DNA of 64,000 bases from Marinobacter sp. THAF197a (GTDB taxonomy: Bacteria > Pseudomonadota > Gammaproteobacteria > Pseudomonadales > Oleiphilaceae), in assembly GCF_009363275.1 (NCBI RefSeq), contig NZ_CP045324.1, forward strand, positions 2,914,001 to 2,978,000, given 5' to 3'. The position numbers and the translations under genes are program-made. The notes beneath the pieces were generated by a model that did no database searches, had not been told where the DNA came from, and was given only the letters and a program-made list of their open reading frames with translations. Below are positions 55,222 through 63,291 of this stretch, in pieces. Within the stretch, counting starts at the first letter, position 1; each line of letters begins with the position of its first letter.

Positions 55222-56040
55222 ATGGAACAGCAATTACCACAGTGTGAAACCCTGATTCTCGAAAAACAGGGCCCGACACTATTCGTCACCATCAACCGCC
55301 CGGACGTCCGCAACGCCATGAGCCTCCACATGGTCGCGGAGCTTTCAACCGTGTTCAGCGAAGTCGAACACGACCAAACCATCCGGGCCGTCGTCATCCG
55401 AGGCGCCGGTGGACACTTCTGCGCCGGCGGCGACATCAAAGACATGGCCGGCGCCCGGGGCCAGAAAGCCGGCGAAGGCCGCGACGACCCGTTCTACAAA
55501 CTCAACCGCGCCTTCGGCCAGATGATCCAGCAGGTCAACGAATCCGCCAAAGTCGTCATCGCCATCACCGAAGGCGCCGTGATGGGCGGCGGCTTCGGCC
55601 TGGCCTGCGTCTCTGACCTCGCCATCGCCGGCATGACGGCCAAGTTCGGCATGCCGGAAACCACCCTCGGCGTCATCCCGGCCCAGATCGCCCCGTTCGT
55701 AGTAGAACGCATCGGCCTGACCCAGGCCCGACGACTGGCCTTGCTGGGTTTGAGAATCGACGCAACGGAAGCCTGCGCGCTCGGCATCGTTCACCAGGTT
55801 GCGGAATCCGAAGAACAGCTGAGCGACATGCTGAACCAGGCATTGGAACGCATTCGCCTGTGCGCCCCGAATGCCACGGCAGAAACCAAAGCTTTACTGC
55901 ACCGGGTCGGTCACGAACCCATGGCAGGCTTGCTGGATGACGCCGCTGAGAAATTTGCCGCCGCCATTCGAGGCGCCGAAGGCACAGAAGGCACCATGGC
56001 GTTCATGCAAAAGCGTGAGCCCAAGTGGGCAGATAGCTAA
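55222..56040 (+). CDS. atuE: Enoyl-CoA hydratase, isohexenylglutaconyl-CoA hydratase-like
   Basis: A 272-residue crotonase-fold protein with the oxyanion-hole segments GGHFCAGGDIKDM and GAVMGGGFGLACVSDLAIAG. Glu in MPETTLGVIP is in the catalytic region. In the atu pathway AtuE hydrates the carboxylase product. CGGAG precedes the start. Third codon positions are strikingly C-rich compared with atuB. Repeat elements flank it on both sides. Confidence 0.88.
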   Translation: MEQQLPQCETLILEKQGPTLFVTINRPDVRNAMSLHMVAELSTVFSEVEHDQTIRAVVIRGAGGHFCAGGDIKDMAGARGQKAGEGRDDPFYKLNRAFGQMIQQVNESAKVVIAITEGAVMGGGFGLACVSDLAIAGMTAKFGMPETTLGVIPAQIAPFVVERIGLTQARRLALLGLRIDATEACALGIVHQVAESEEQLSDMLNQALERIRLCAPNATAETKALLHRVGHEPMAGLLDDAAEKFAAAIRGAEGTEGTMAFMQKREPKWADS

Positions 56041-56110
56041 GAAGCACAACAACAAACATTGAGACTGTTCAATCGTAGTTGAGCAGGCAACACCCAAGGT
56101 CGCGGGAGCG

Positions 56111-56218
56111 CCATTGGCGGGGTGGGCCTCCGGAAAATCTCGGAGGCCATGGATGGCCGGAGCGAAGCGCACAAGGATGTGCTCGTAGCGTTTTTCCGGA
56201 GGCCCACCCCGCCAATGG
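56111..56218 (+). repeat. Palindromic two-hairpin repeat element, copy 6
   Basis: Perfect 27-bp arms at 56111-56137 and 56192-56218, extendable by three bases past one mismatch. The 54-nt core differs from that of copy 7 at a single loop base. On this strand the loops read ATGGAT and AAGGAT; the latter lies in ACAAGGATGT, a full CsrA core match. It lies between atuE and atuF in the sense direction. Confidence 0.92.
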
Positions 56219-56271
56219 TGCGGACAGGCTCCATCAGTAAGCGGTCTCCGCAGATAAGGTAGGAAACGGAC

Positions 56272-58242
56272 ATGTTAAAAAAACTGTTAATCGCTAACCG
56301 TGGCGAAATCGCCGTCAGGGTCATCCGCACAGCCAAGGCGTTGGGCTACCGAACCGTTGCCGTCTACTCCGAAGCCGACGCCAACGCCCTGCACGTTGAA
56401 CAAGCCGACGAAGCCGTCTGTATAGGCCCGGCACAAGTGTCCGCCTCCTACCTGAACGCCGACGCCATCCTCGATGCCGCAAAGAAAACCGGCGCCGACT
56501 GCATCCACCCCGGCTACGGCTTTCTCTCCGAAAACGCCAGCTTCGCCAAAGCCATCAAACAGGCCGACCTCACCTTCGTAGGCCCGCCCGAAAACGCCAT
56601 CGAACTCATGGGCAGCAAACGCCGCTCAAAAATCGCCATTCAGGAAGCCGGCGTACCGGTGGTTCCTGGATATGAAGGCCCTGGCAAAGGTAACGGGGCC
56701 AGCGACGACGAACTCATCACCGCCGCCAAAGACATCGGCTACCCCCTCATGCTCAAAGCCTCCGCCGGCGGTGGCGGCCGGGGCATGCGCCTGGTCGAGA
56801 GCGAGAGCGAGTTGGCCGACAACATCAAACGGGCCCGCTCAGAAGCCAAGCAAGCCTTCGGCGACGACGAGCTGATCATCGAAAAAGCCGTTATCGAACC
56901 CCGCCACGTGGAAATCCAGGTCTTTGCCGATCGCCACGGCAACGCCGTGTACCTGGGCGAACGGGACTGCTCCGTACAGCGCCGGCACCAGAAAGTCGTC
57001 GAAGAAGCACCCTCGCCCTTCGTCACCCCTGAGCTGCGCAAAGCCATGGGCGAAGCGGCCGTCAAAGCCGCCCTGGCCTGCGGTTACGAAGGCGCCGGCA
57101 CCGTGGAATTCCTGGTCGACAAAGACCGCAACTTTTACTTCCTGGAAATGAACACCCGCCTGCAGGTGGAACACCCGGTCACCGAACTGATCACTGGTCA
57201 GGACCTGGTCGCCTGGCAGCTGATGGTCGCCGAAGGCCGCCCGCTGCCGCTGGCGCAGGATGAGATTGAACTCAACGGCCACGCCATCGAAGTGCGCCTG
57301 TACGCCGAAGACCCGGCCAGCGGCTTTACCCCGCAAACCGGCACCTTGCATCAATTTACCCCGGCCGAAGGTGACGGCTTGCGCTACGACACCGGCGTGC
57401 GCTCCGGCGATGTGGTCAGCCCCCACTACGACCCCATGCTGGCGAAAGTCATTGCCTGGGGCCAGAACCGGGACGAAGCTCGCCGCCGGCTGATCCGAGC
57501 CCTGGAAGATACCGCCGTATTTGGTGTGACCACCAACCGGCACTTCCTCAGTCGCATTATTGCCGACGACACCTTCGGTGCCGGTGAAGCCACTACCGCC
57601 TTCCTGCAACAGGCGTTCAAGAATGATCCATCCCTGGCGCCCCAGCGGCTCACCATCCGTGAACTGGCCCTGAGCGCCTGCGTTCTCAGCCTGAGCGGCA
57701 AAGGTCAGGAAGGCTGGAGCAATGCCCCGGCCACGGTCATGCCCATGAAGCTGGAAACTCAGGATGACAGCCTGGAACTGCTGGTCCGCCACAGCGGCCA
57801 CAAACTGCTGGTGGCCCACGGAGAAGAACACTATGAACTGCAACTGCAAAGCCAGAAACCCGGCCTGCTATGCATTATCGACAATGGGGTTCGTCAGCGG
57901 TGCCAATACTACCGGAGCGGAGATTCCCTATATTTGCAGGCATTCGGGCGCTCCTGGTCAGTTCGGGACATCACCCACCAGCCGGCACAGGGTGCCCAAG
58001 GCGCTGGCAGTGGCAAGGTACAGGCCAGCATGGATGGCGGCATCATTGATGTTTTGGTGGCCGAAGGGGATCAGGTTGAACAGGGCCAGACTCTGGTGAT
58101 TCTGGAGGCCATGAAAATGGAGCACCCGGTGAAGGCCGATCGCAGCGGCACCGTCGGCCAATTGCTCGCCCGGCAGGGTGATCAGGTTAAACGGGGCCAA
58201 CTGCTGGTTCAGGTAGAAGCAAACGAGGAGGCCGACGCATGA
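56272..58242 (+). CDS. atuF: Geranyl-CoA carboxylase alpha subunit (biotin carboxylase + BCCP)
   Basis: A 656-residue biotin-containing subunit. It has an ATP-grasp biotin carboxylase domain (1-450) with KASAGGGGRGMRLV, ERDCSVQRRHQK and EMNTRLQVEHPVTE. A linker domain leads to a C-terminal biotinyl domain whose EAMKMEHPV has the biotinylated Lys615. It pairs with AtuC. AGGAAAC precedes the start. The atuG start overlaps the stop by 4 bp. Confidence 0.92.
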   Translation: MLKKLLIANRGEIAVRVIRTAKALGYRTVAVYSEADANALHVEQADEAVCIGPAQVSASYLNADAILDAAKKTGADCIHPGYGFLSENASFAKAIKQADLTFVGPPENAIELMGSKRRSKIAIQEAGVPVVPGYEGPGKGNGASDDELITAAKDIGYPLMLKASAGGGGRGMRLVESESELADNIKRARSEAKQAFGDDELIIEKAVIEPRHVEIQVFADRHGNAVYLGERDCSVQRRHQKVVEEAPSPFVTPELRKAMGEAAVKAALACGYEGAGTVEFLVDKDRNFYFLEMNTRLQVEHPVTELITGQDLVAWQLMVAEGRPLPLAQDEIELNGHAIEVRLYAEDPASGFTPQTGTLHQFTPAEGDGLRYDTGVRSGDVVSPHYDPMLAKVIAWGQNRDEARRRLIRALEDTAVFGVTTNRHFLSRIIADDTFGAGEATTAFLQQAFKNDPSLAPQRLTIRELALSACVLSLSGKGQEGWSNAPATVMPMKLETQDDSLELLVRHSGHKLLVAHGEEHYELQLQSQKPGLLCIIDNGVRQRCQYYRSGDSLYLQAFGRSWSVRDITHQPAQGAQGAGSGKVQASMDGGIIDVLVAEGDQVEQGQTLVILEAMKMEHPVKADRSGTVGQLLARQGDQVKRGQLLVQVEANEEADA

Positions 58243-59063
58243 GCCGACTCCATCAACGCACCGTGTTCATCACCGGCGGAAGCCGGGGCATCGGCCGCGC
58301 CATCGCCCTGGCCTGCGCCCGGGAAGGGGCCAATGTGGTGATTGGCGCCAAGACCGATACACCGCATGCCAAGTTACCGGGCACCATCCACACCGTGGCG
58401 GAGGAAATCCGCAACGCTGGCGGCCAGGCGCTGCCGCTGGTGTTGGACGTGCGGGATGAACGGCAGGTAAGGCAACGGATGGAAGAAGCCGCCGATCATT
58501 TCGGCGGCATCGACGCACTGGTGAACAACGCCGGCGCCATCCGCCTGACCGGTGTGGAAAACCTGAAGGTAAGCCGCTACGACCTGATGCACCAGGTCAA
58601 TGCCCGGGCGGTGTTCACTTGCAGCCAGGCTGCCCTGCCTTGGCTGAAGGAATCCGGTGGCCACATTCTGAGCCTGTCGCCACCACTGAACCTGAACACC
58701 CGGTGGTTTGCCCAGTACGGGCCTTACACCACCACAAAATATGGGATGACCATGCTCAGCATGGGTATGGCTGAGGAGTTCCGCCGCTACGGCATTGCCG
58801 TGAACTGCCTGTGGCCAAAAACGCTGATCGCCACGGCGGCCATCGAGTACGAAGTGGGCGGGCCGCAACTCATGGCCCAGGGCCGCAAACCGGAGATCAT
58901 GGCGGATGCGGCGGTCAGCATTCTCTCCCGCACCGCAGATGAACTGACGGGGCAGGCGCTGATTGATGAAGAGGTGCTTCGTCAGGATGGCATAGAGGAT
59001 TTTGAACACTACCGGTACGCCCAGGGCGACAAACCGCTACTGCCGGATCTGTTCCTGGATTAG
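58239..59063 (+). CDS. atuG: Short-chain dehydrogenase, AtuG-like
   Basis: A 274-residue SDR with TGGSRGIG near residue 12, NNAGAIR near 98, SPPLNLNTRW, and the catalytic YTTTKYGM (Tyr and Lys). The AVNCLWPKT segment after it is typical of SCP2-like/HSDL2-type SDRs. GAGGAGG precedes the start inside atuF. The position matches Pseudomonas atuG. It is presumed to act on a pathway intermediate as an oxidoreductase. Confidence 0.85.
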   Translation: MSRLHQRTVFITGGSRGIGRAIALACAREGANVVIGAKTDTPHAKLPGTIHTVAEEIRNAGGQALPLVLDVRDERQVRQRMEEAADHFGGIDALVNNAGAIRLTGVENLKVSRYDLMHQVNARAVFTCSQAALPWLKESGGHILSLSPPLNLNTRWFAQYGPYTTTKYGMTMLSMGMAEEFRRYGIAVNCLWPKTLIATAAIEYEVGGPQLMAQGRKPEIMADAAVSILSRTADELTGQALIDEEVLRQDGIEDFEHYRYAQGDKPLLPDLFLD

Positions 59064-59133
59064 CCGCGGGGCTCTGAGTGTTGCTCCGTGGTTCAAAACT
59101 CATAAAGACAATGACGACTGAAACGGAAGCAAC

Positions 59134-60963
59134 ATGAGCCAAGACATCGTAACCGCGCGCGACATCCTACGCAGCCTGCCAACGGTACTGAAAAAATTCC
59201 CCTATGTGGCCAAGGGGCTCTATTACTACCGGTTGAAGGACGACAACAAAGACCTGACGCTGGGCCGACTGGTTGAACGCAACGCCGACAAATACCCGAA
59301 TCGCCCGGCCATTCTGTTCGATGATCGCACCATCACCTGGTCAGAGCTCGACGCCTGGAGCAACCGGGTTGCCCATTACCTGAAGGACCAGGGGCTGGTG
59401 AAGGGCGACGCCATTGCTGTTCTGCTGGATAACCGCCCGGAACTGCTGGCCACCGTGGTTGGCGCCGCCAAGGTCGGCGTGGCTTGCGCCATGCTGAATA
59501 CCTCACAGAAGGGCAAGGTCCTGGCCCACAGCATCAACCTGATCCAGCCTCGTATGCTAGTGGTGGGCGCTGAGCTGGTTGACCACGCCGAGGGTGTGCG
59601 CGACGACATCCCGCTACGCCATACCAAGCCCCTGCAGTACCTGGCCGATGCCAATACCCTCAATACATTTGGCGAAGCACCGCAGGGCTACACCAATATG
59701 GCACTCGAAGTCAGCCAGCGATCATCCACCCGCCCCATGCTCACGAACAACGTCACCATGGGCGATACCGCCGTTTATCTGTACACCTCCGGCACCACTG
59801 GCTTGCCGAAGGCCGCCCCTGGATCACACCGCAAGTTTATCCGGGCCTATGGCGGCTTTGGCATGCTGTCCCTCGCCATGGAACCGGAAGACGTTCTCTA
59901 CTGCACCCTGCCCCTGTATCACGGCACCGCGCTGCTGGTGTGCTGGGGCTCGGTACTGGCCGGCGGCTCCGCCATCGCCCTGCGCCGAAAGTTCTCCGCC
60001 AGCGCGTTCTGGGACGACGTCCGGAAATACAACGCCACCACCTTCGGCTACGTCGGCGAACTCTGCCGCTACCTGCTGAATCAGCCCCCCAGCGCACAGG
60101 ACCGCAACCACGGCCTGGCCAAGATGATCGGCAACGGCCTGCGCCCGTCGATCTGGACCGAGTTCAAGGAGCGTTTCGGCATCGACAAAGTGGCGGAGCT
60201 TTACGCCTCGTCTGAGGGCAACATCGGCTTCAGCAACTTCTTCAACATGGACAACACCGTGGGCTTCTCCACAGCCCCTTACAAGCTGGTGAAGTACCAC
60301 GAGGGCACCCGCGACCCGATCCGAAATAGCAAAGGTCGCCTGGAAGAAGTAAAAAAAGGCCAGCCGGGTTTGTTGATCGGCGAGATCAACAAGAAGTGGG
60401 CGTTCGAGGGCTATACACAGAAAGACGCCACGGAAAAATCGATCCTTCGCGATGCCTTCAAAAAAGGCGATGCCTGGTTCAACACCGGCGATGTGCTGAA
60501 GGAAATCGGCTGCCGACACCTGCAGTTTGTCGACCGCATGGGCGATACCTTCCGCTGGAAAGGGGAGAACGTTTCCACCACCGAAGTGGAAAACATCATC
60601 GACGGCTCCGGCATGGTTCAGGAGGCGATTGTCTACGGCGTGGAGATTCCGAACACCAATGGCAAAGCCGGCATGGTGACGCTGGTGCCGCAGAATCCGG
60701 AGGCGTCTTTTGATGCGGACAGGCTGTTCGCCTATCTTCAGGACAATTTGCCACCGTATGCGATACCGGTTTTCGTGCGGGTAACCCACGCCATCGAGAA
60801 GACGGGCACGTTCAAGTACCGGAAGGTGGATATTCAGAAGCTTGGCTACTCTCTGTCCAGCCCCCATGAGGAGGTTTACGCGTGGCTTCCGGGCTTATCC
60901 TCGTACACGCAGCTTACGCCGGAGTTGGTGGCCGATATCGATGCTGGTGGTGTTCGGTTCTGA
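59134..60963 (+). CDS. atuH: Long-chain/terpenoid acyl-CoA synthetase, AtuH-like (FATP type)
   Basis: A 609-residue AMP-forming acyl-CoA synthetase of the FATP/FadD6 group. It has the AMP motif YTSGTTGLPKAAPG (about 211-224), ASSEGNIGF and FRWKGENVSTTEVE. It probably activates citronellate or geranylate, or longer isoprenoid acids, to their CoA thioesters. GGAAG precedes the start, 70 bp after atuG. It is the last gene of the cluster; two repeat elements follow. Confidence 0.88.
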   Translation: MSQDIVTARDILRSLPTVLKKFPYVAKGLYYYRLKDDNKDLTLGRLVERNADKYPNRPAILFDDRTITWSELDAWSNRVAHYLKDQGLVKGDAIAVLLDNRPELLATVVGAAKVGVACAMLNTSQKGKVLAHSINLIQPRMLVVGAELVDHAEGVRDDIPLRHTKPLQYLADANTLNTFGEAPQGYTNMALEVSQRSSTRPMLTNNVTMGDTAVYLYTSGTTGLPKAAPGSHRKFIRAYGGFGMLSLAMEPEDVLYCTLPLYHGTALLVCWGSVLAGGSAIALRRKFSASAFWDDVRKYNATTFGYVGELCRYLLNQPPSAQDRNHGLAKMIGNGLRPSIWTEFKERFGIDKVAELYASSEGNIGFSNFFNMDNTVGFSTAPYKLVKYHEGTRDPIRNSKGRLEEVKKGQPGLLIGEINKKWAFEGYTQKDATEKSILRDAFKKGDAWFNTGDVLKEIGCRHLQFVDRMGDTFRWKGENVSTTEVENIIDGSGMVQEAIVYGVEIPNTNGKAGMVTLVPQNPEASFDADRLFAYLQDNLPPYAIPVFVRVTHAIEKTGTFKYRKVDIQKLGYSLSSPHEEVYAWLPGLSSYTQLTPELVADIDAGGVRF

Positions 60964-61013
60964 CTTTTGGTGGTGGGGGCTAGTTCGGCCCTAGCCTGCC
61001 GGGTTTCGGGGGT

Positions 61014-61123
61014 GGTGAGAGTGGGGACTCCCTCCCAAAAAACGCTACGAGCACATCCATGTGCGCTTCGCTCCGGCCATCCATGGCCTCCGAGATTTTT
61101 GGGAGGGAGTCCCCACTCTCACC
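61014..61123 (-). repeat. Palindromic two-hairpin repeat element, copy 7
   Basis: Perfect 28-bp arms at 61014-61041 and 61096-61123 around a 54-nt core, the cleanest copy. On this strand both loops read ATGGAT and the second hairpin is ACATGGATGT. A 7-bp TTTCGGG occurs on both sides (61004-61010 and 61130-61136) but other copies lack such flanks. It lies 3' of atuH, convergent region. Confidence 0.92.
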
Positions 61124-61202
61124 CTCGAATTTCGGGACAATAGTCAGCAAAAACAGGACTCACCAGCGTCATTATTCAGATGACTATTCCTCGATGCTCG
61201 AA

Positions 61203-61312
61203 CGCCGGGTTGGGGACGTCTTCCAAAAAATCTTGAGGGCCAGGGATGGCCCGAACGAAGCGCACATGGATGTGCTCGTAGCGTTTTTTTGGAAGACGTC
61301 CCCAACCCGGCG
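61203..61312 (+). repeat. Palindromic two-hairpin repeat element, copy 8
   Basis: Perfect 28-bp arms at 61203-61230 and 61285-61312 around a 54-nt core, inverted relative to copy 7 and 79 bp from it. On this strand the loops read AGGGAT, with a compensated 6-bp GGGCCA stem, and ATGGAT. It lies between atuH and the convergent oxidoreductase. Together copies 7 and 8 make up most of the 392-bp intergenic region. The pair could also work as a bidirectional transcription barrier. Confidence 0.92.
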
Positions 61313-61355
61313 CACACCTGAACCAGAAGGCTAGGAAACCAGCTCAGACCAAGGT

Positions 61356-62336
61356 TCAGGAACCAACCCGAAGAACAATCTTACCCGTGGCACGGCGACC
61401 GGTCAGGGCACCCAGAGCCTCGGCGTACTGGTCGAATTTGAATACCTCGCTGACCTTCGGGTCGATTTTGCCCTCGCTGTACAACTGCAACAGCTCCATC
61501 ATGTTCTTCGCACTGGCCTCCGGCTCTCGCTGGGTGAAGCTGCCCCAGAACACCCCGACCACCGAACAGCCCTTCAGCAACGTCAGGTTCGCCGGTACCT
61601 TCGGAATGTCGCCTGCGGCGAAACCGATGATCAGATGGCGACCGTTCCAGGCCATGGAGCGCAGGGCCTGTTCGGTGAAGTCGCCGCCGACCGGGTCGTA
61701 GATCACGTCCACACCCTTGCCTTTGGTGAGCTTCTTAACCGCTTCTTTCAGGGATTCTTCAGAATAGTTAATCAGCTCATCAGCGCCGGCGGCCTTGGCC
61801 ACCTCCAGCTTTTCGGCTGTGCTGGCCGCCGCGATTACCTTCGCGCCCATGGCCTTGCCTAGCTCAACGGTTGCCAGACCAACGCCACCGCTGGCGCCGA
61901 GCACCAGCAAGGTCTCGCCAGGCTGAATGTTAGCCCGCTGTTTCAGCGCGTAATAGGAGGTGCCATACACCATCATGAAACCGGCCGCCTGCTCGTAAGG
62001 CATGCCATCTGGAAGGGGCAACAGGTTGGATTCGGGGGCAACGACCTCCTCAGCAAACGCACCCCAACCTGTGAGGGCGGCCACCCGGTCGCCTGGCTTG
62101 AAACGGGTGACTTTCTCGCCCACTTCGATCACTTCACCCGCCAGCTCGCCGCCCGGTGAGAATGGCATGGGTGGCTGCAACTGGTACTTGCCCTCAATGA
62201 TCAGGGTATCCGGGAAATTGAGGCCCGCGGCCTTCACCCGGATTTTCACGCCCCGGCCCTTGGCTTCCGGGCTTGGGATGTCTTCAATAACCAGGTTTTT
62301 GGCAGGTCCGTATTCTTTACACAGAATGGCTTTCAT
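61356..62336 (-). CDS. NADPH:quinone oxidoreductase (zinc-independent MDR)
   Basis: A 326-residue medium-chain reductase without structural zinc cysteines. It starts MKAILCKEYGPAKNL after GGAGAG; the frame extends to 62390 without a better site. Motifs are AAGLNFPDTLIIEGKYQ, the Rossmann LVLGASGGVGLATVELGK, and DVIYDPVGGDFTEQAL. It probably reduces quinones or enoyl substrates with NADPH. The convergent atu cluster suggests, but does not show, a role in the same metabolism. Confidence 0.88.
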   Translation of the reverse strand: MKAILCKEYGPAKNLVIEDIPSPEAKGRGVKIRVKAAGLNFPDTLIIEGKYQLQPPMPFSPGGELAGEVIEVGEKVTRFKPGDRVAALTGWGAFAEEVVAPESNLLPLPDGMPYEQAAGFMMVYGTSYYALKQRANIQPGETLLVLGASGGVGLATVELGKAMGAKVIAAASTAEKLEVAKAAGADELINYSEESLKEAVKKLTKGKGVDVIYDPVGGDFTEQALRSMAWNGRHLIIGFAAGDIPKVPANLTLLKGCSVVGVFWGSFTQREPEASAKNMMELLQLYSEGKIDPKVSEVFKFDQYAEALGALTGRRATGKIVLRVGS

Positions 62337-62499
62337 GATCTCTCCTGATGCTGTCGGGCCGATCAGCGTGACTGCAGTGTTCGGGCTCAAGCGGCGTTTT
62401 GTTCAGCTTTTTTATTGAATCGCATCAAGCTAAACGCAGTTGCATCATGAAGCAAATCAAGATCGCTTATCATTTCGCATAAACCACGCTGATTCAGCC

Positions 62500-63069
62500 T
62501 TACAACAGGGTCGCGCTGACCGCCAGCGCCACGACCAGGCCCACCGCAGCAACAACCAACCCGGCTTTAAGGCCTGGAGACAGGGTTTGTGGGGCGGGTG
62601 ACGTACTGCGGACCGGCTCGTCGTAGTTGACCAGCTTCTGGTCCTGACTGGAGCGGCGGATCAGGTCAATCATTTCTTCACACTGGGTGCTGTCAAAAGC
62701 CGATGGGTTGAACTCTGGCAAGTGGTGCTTCTGAAGAAATGCCTGAACATCTGCAGACGCCGGCACGTACTTCATCGACCAGTTTGTGAACGACCGCTCG
62801 GCCACGGGCTCCTCGATCAACGTCCGGACATTACGATGCCTTGGGTCCTGAAGAATTCTCTGGTATGTATCACGAACGGCTTCCTCTTCGCCCTCCAGAT
62901 ATTGGAAAAAACGGTTGTCACCGTAATACAGCCCGCCTACAAGCCCTACTTTTCCGTTGTTGCGACGAGACACAAGCAGAATACGGGCAACGTGGGGTTC
63001 CACCCCTTTCTCCAGAGGTTTGGCTTCAAAGGTCGCTTCACTGGCGTAGGCAAGACGAATCAGCGGCAT
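62500..63069 (-). CDS. BLUF blue-light photoreceptor with C-terminal membrane anchor
   Basis: A 189-residue protein. The BLUF domain (1-105) keeps flavin-site residues Tyr8 (LAYAS), Asn37/Asn38 (SRRNN), Gln56 (FFQYLEG), Trp97 and Met99 (FTNWSMKY), so it should bind FAD and respond to blue light. A polar linker (about 107-163) is followed by one C-terminal hydrophobic helix (167-189) that would tether it to the membrane. No output enzyme domain is fused. The known family photocycle moves Gln and Tyr around the flavin. Confidence 0.88.
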   Translation of the reverse strand: MPLIRLAYASEATFEAKPLEKGVEPHVARILLVSRRNNGKVGLVGGLYYGDNRFFQYLEGEEEAVRDTYQRILQDPRHRNVRTLIEEPVAERSFTNWSMKYVPASADVQAFLQKHHLPEFNPSAFDSTQCEEMIDLIRRSSQDQKLVNYDEPVRSTSPAPQTLSPGLKAGLVVAAVGLVVALAVSATLL

Positions 63070-63291
63070 TTATGGTGTACTCCGGATCAATGAAAACAGG
63101 GATCGCTGAACATACGCCCTGCCAGGGGCTGGCAGATCACTCCCCGGGTAATTCTGCATCCTGTCTCTGTTCTTCATCCTGGCCCGGCACAATGGCGTGC
63201 CGTCAGGTGAATTCGAGCCCGTTTTCAGCTATCCTTCGCGCTCCCGTTTGATCGCCTTTGCTTACGTACACTTTCTGCCCCAGAGCCGGCC

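Noticed and set aside
16694..61312. Repeats as a CRISPR array or integron attC sites
   Set aside because: Copies are dispersed over 45 kb, have no regular spacers or cas genes, and show a conserved centre with variable arms, the reverse of attC. No integrase was seen.
16694..61312. Repeats as plain Rho-independent terminators
   Set aside because: Two copies lie in a divergent promoter region and several lie inside an operon; the stems are much longer than terminators and the cores are conserved. Termination may still be a side effect.
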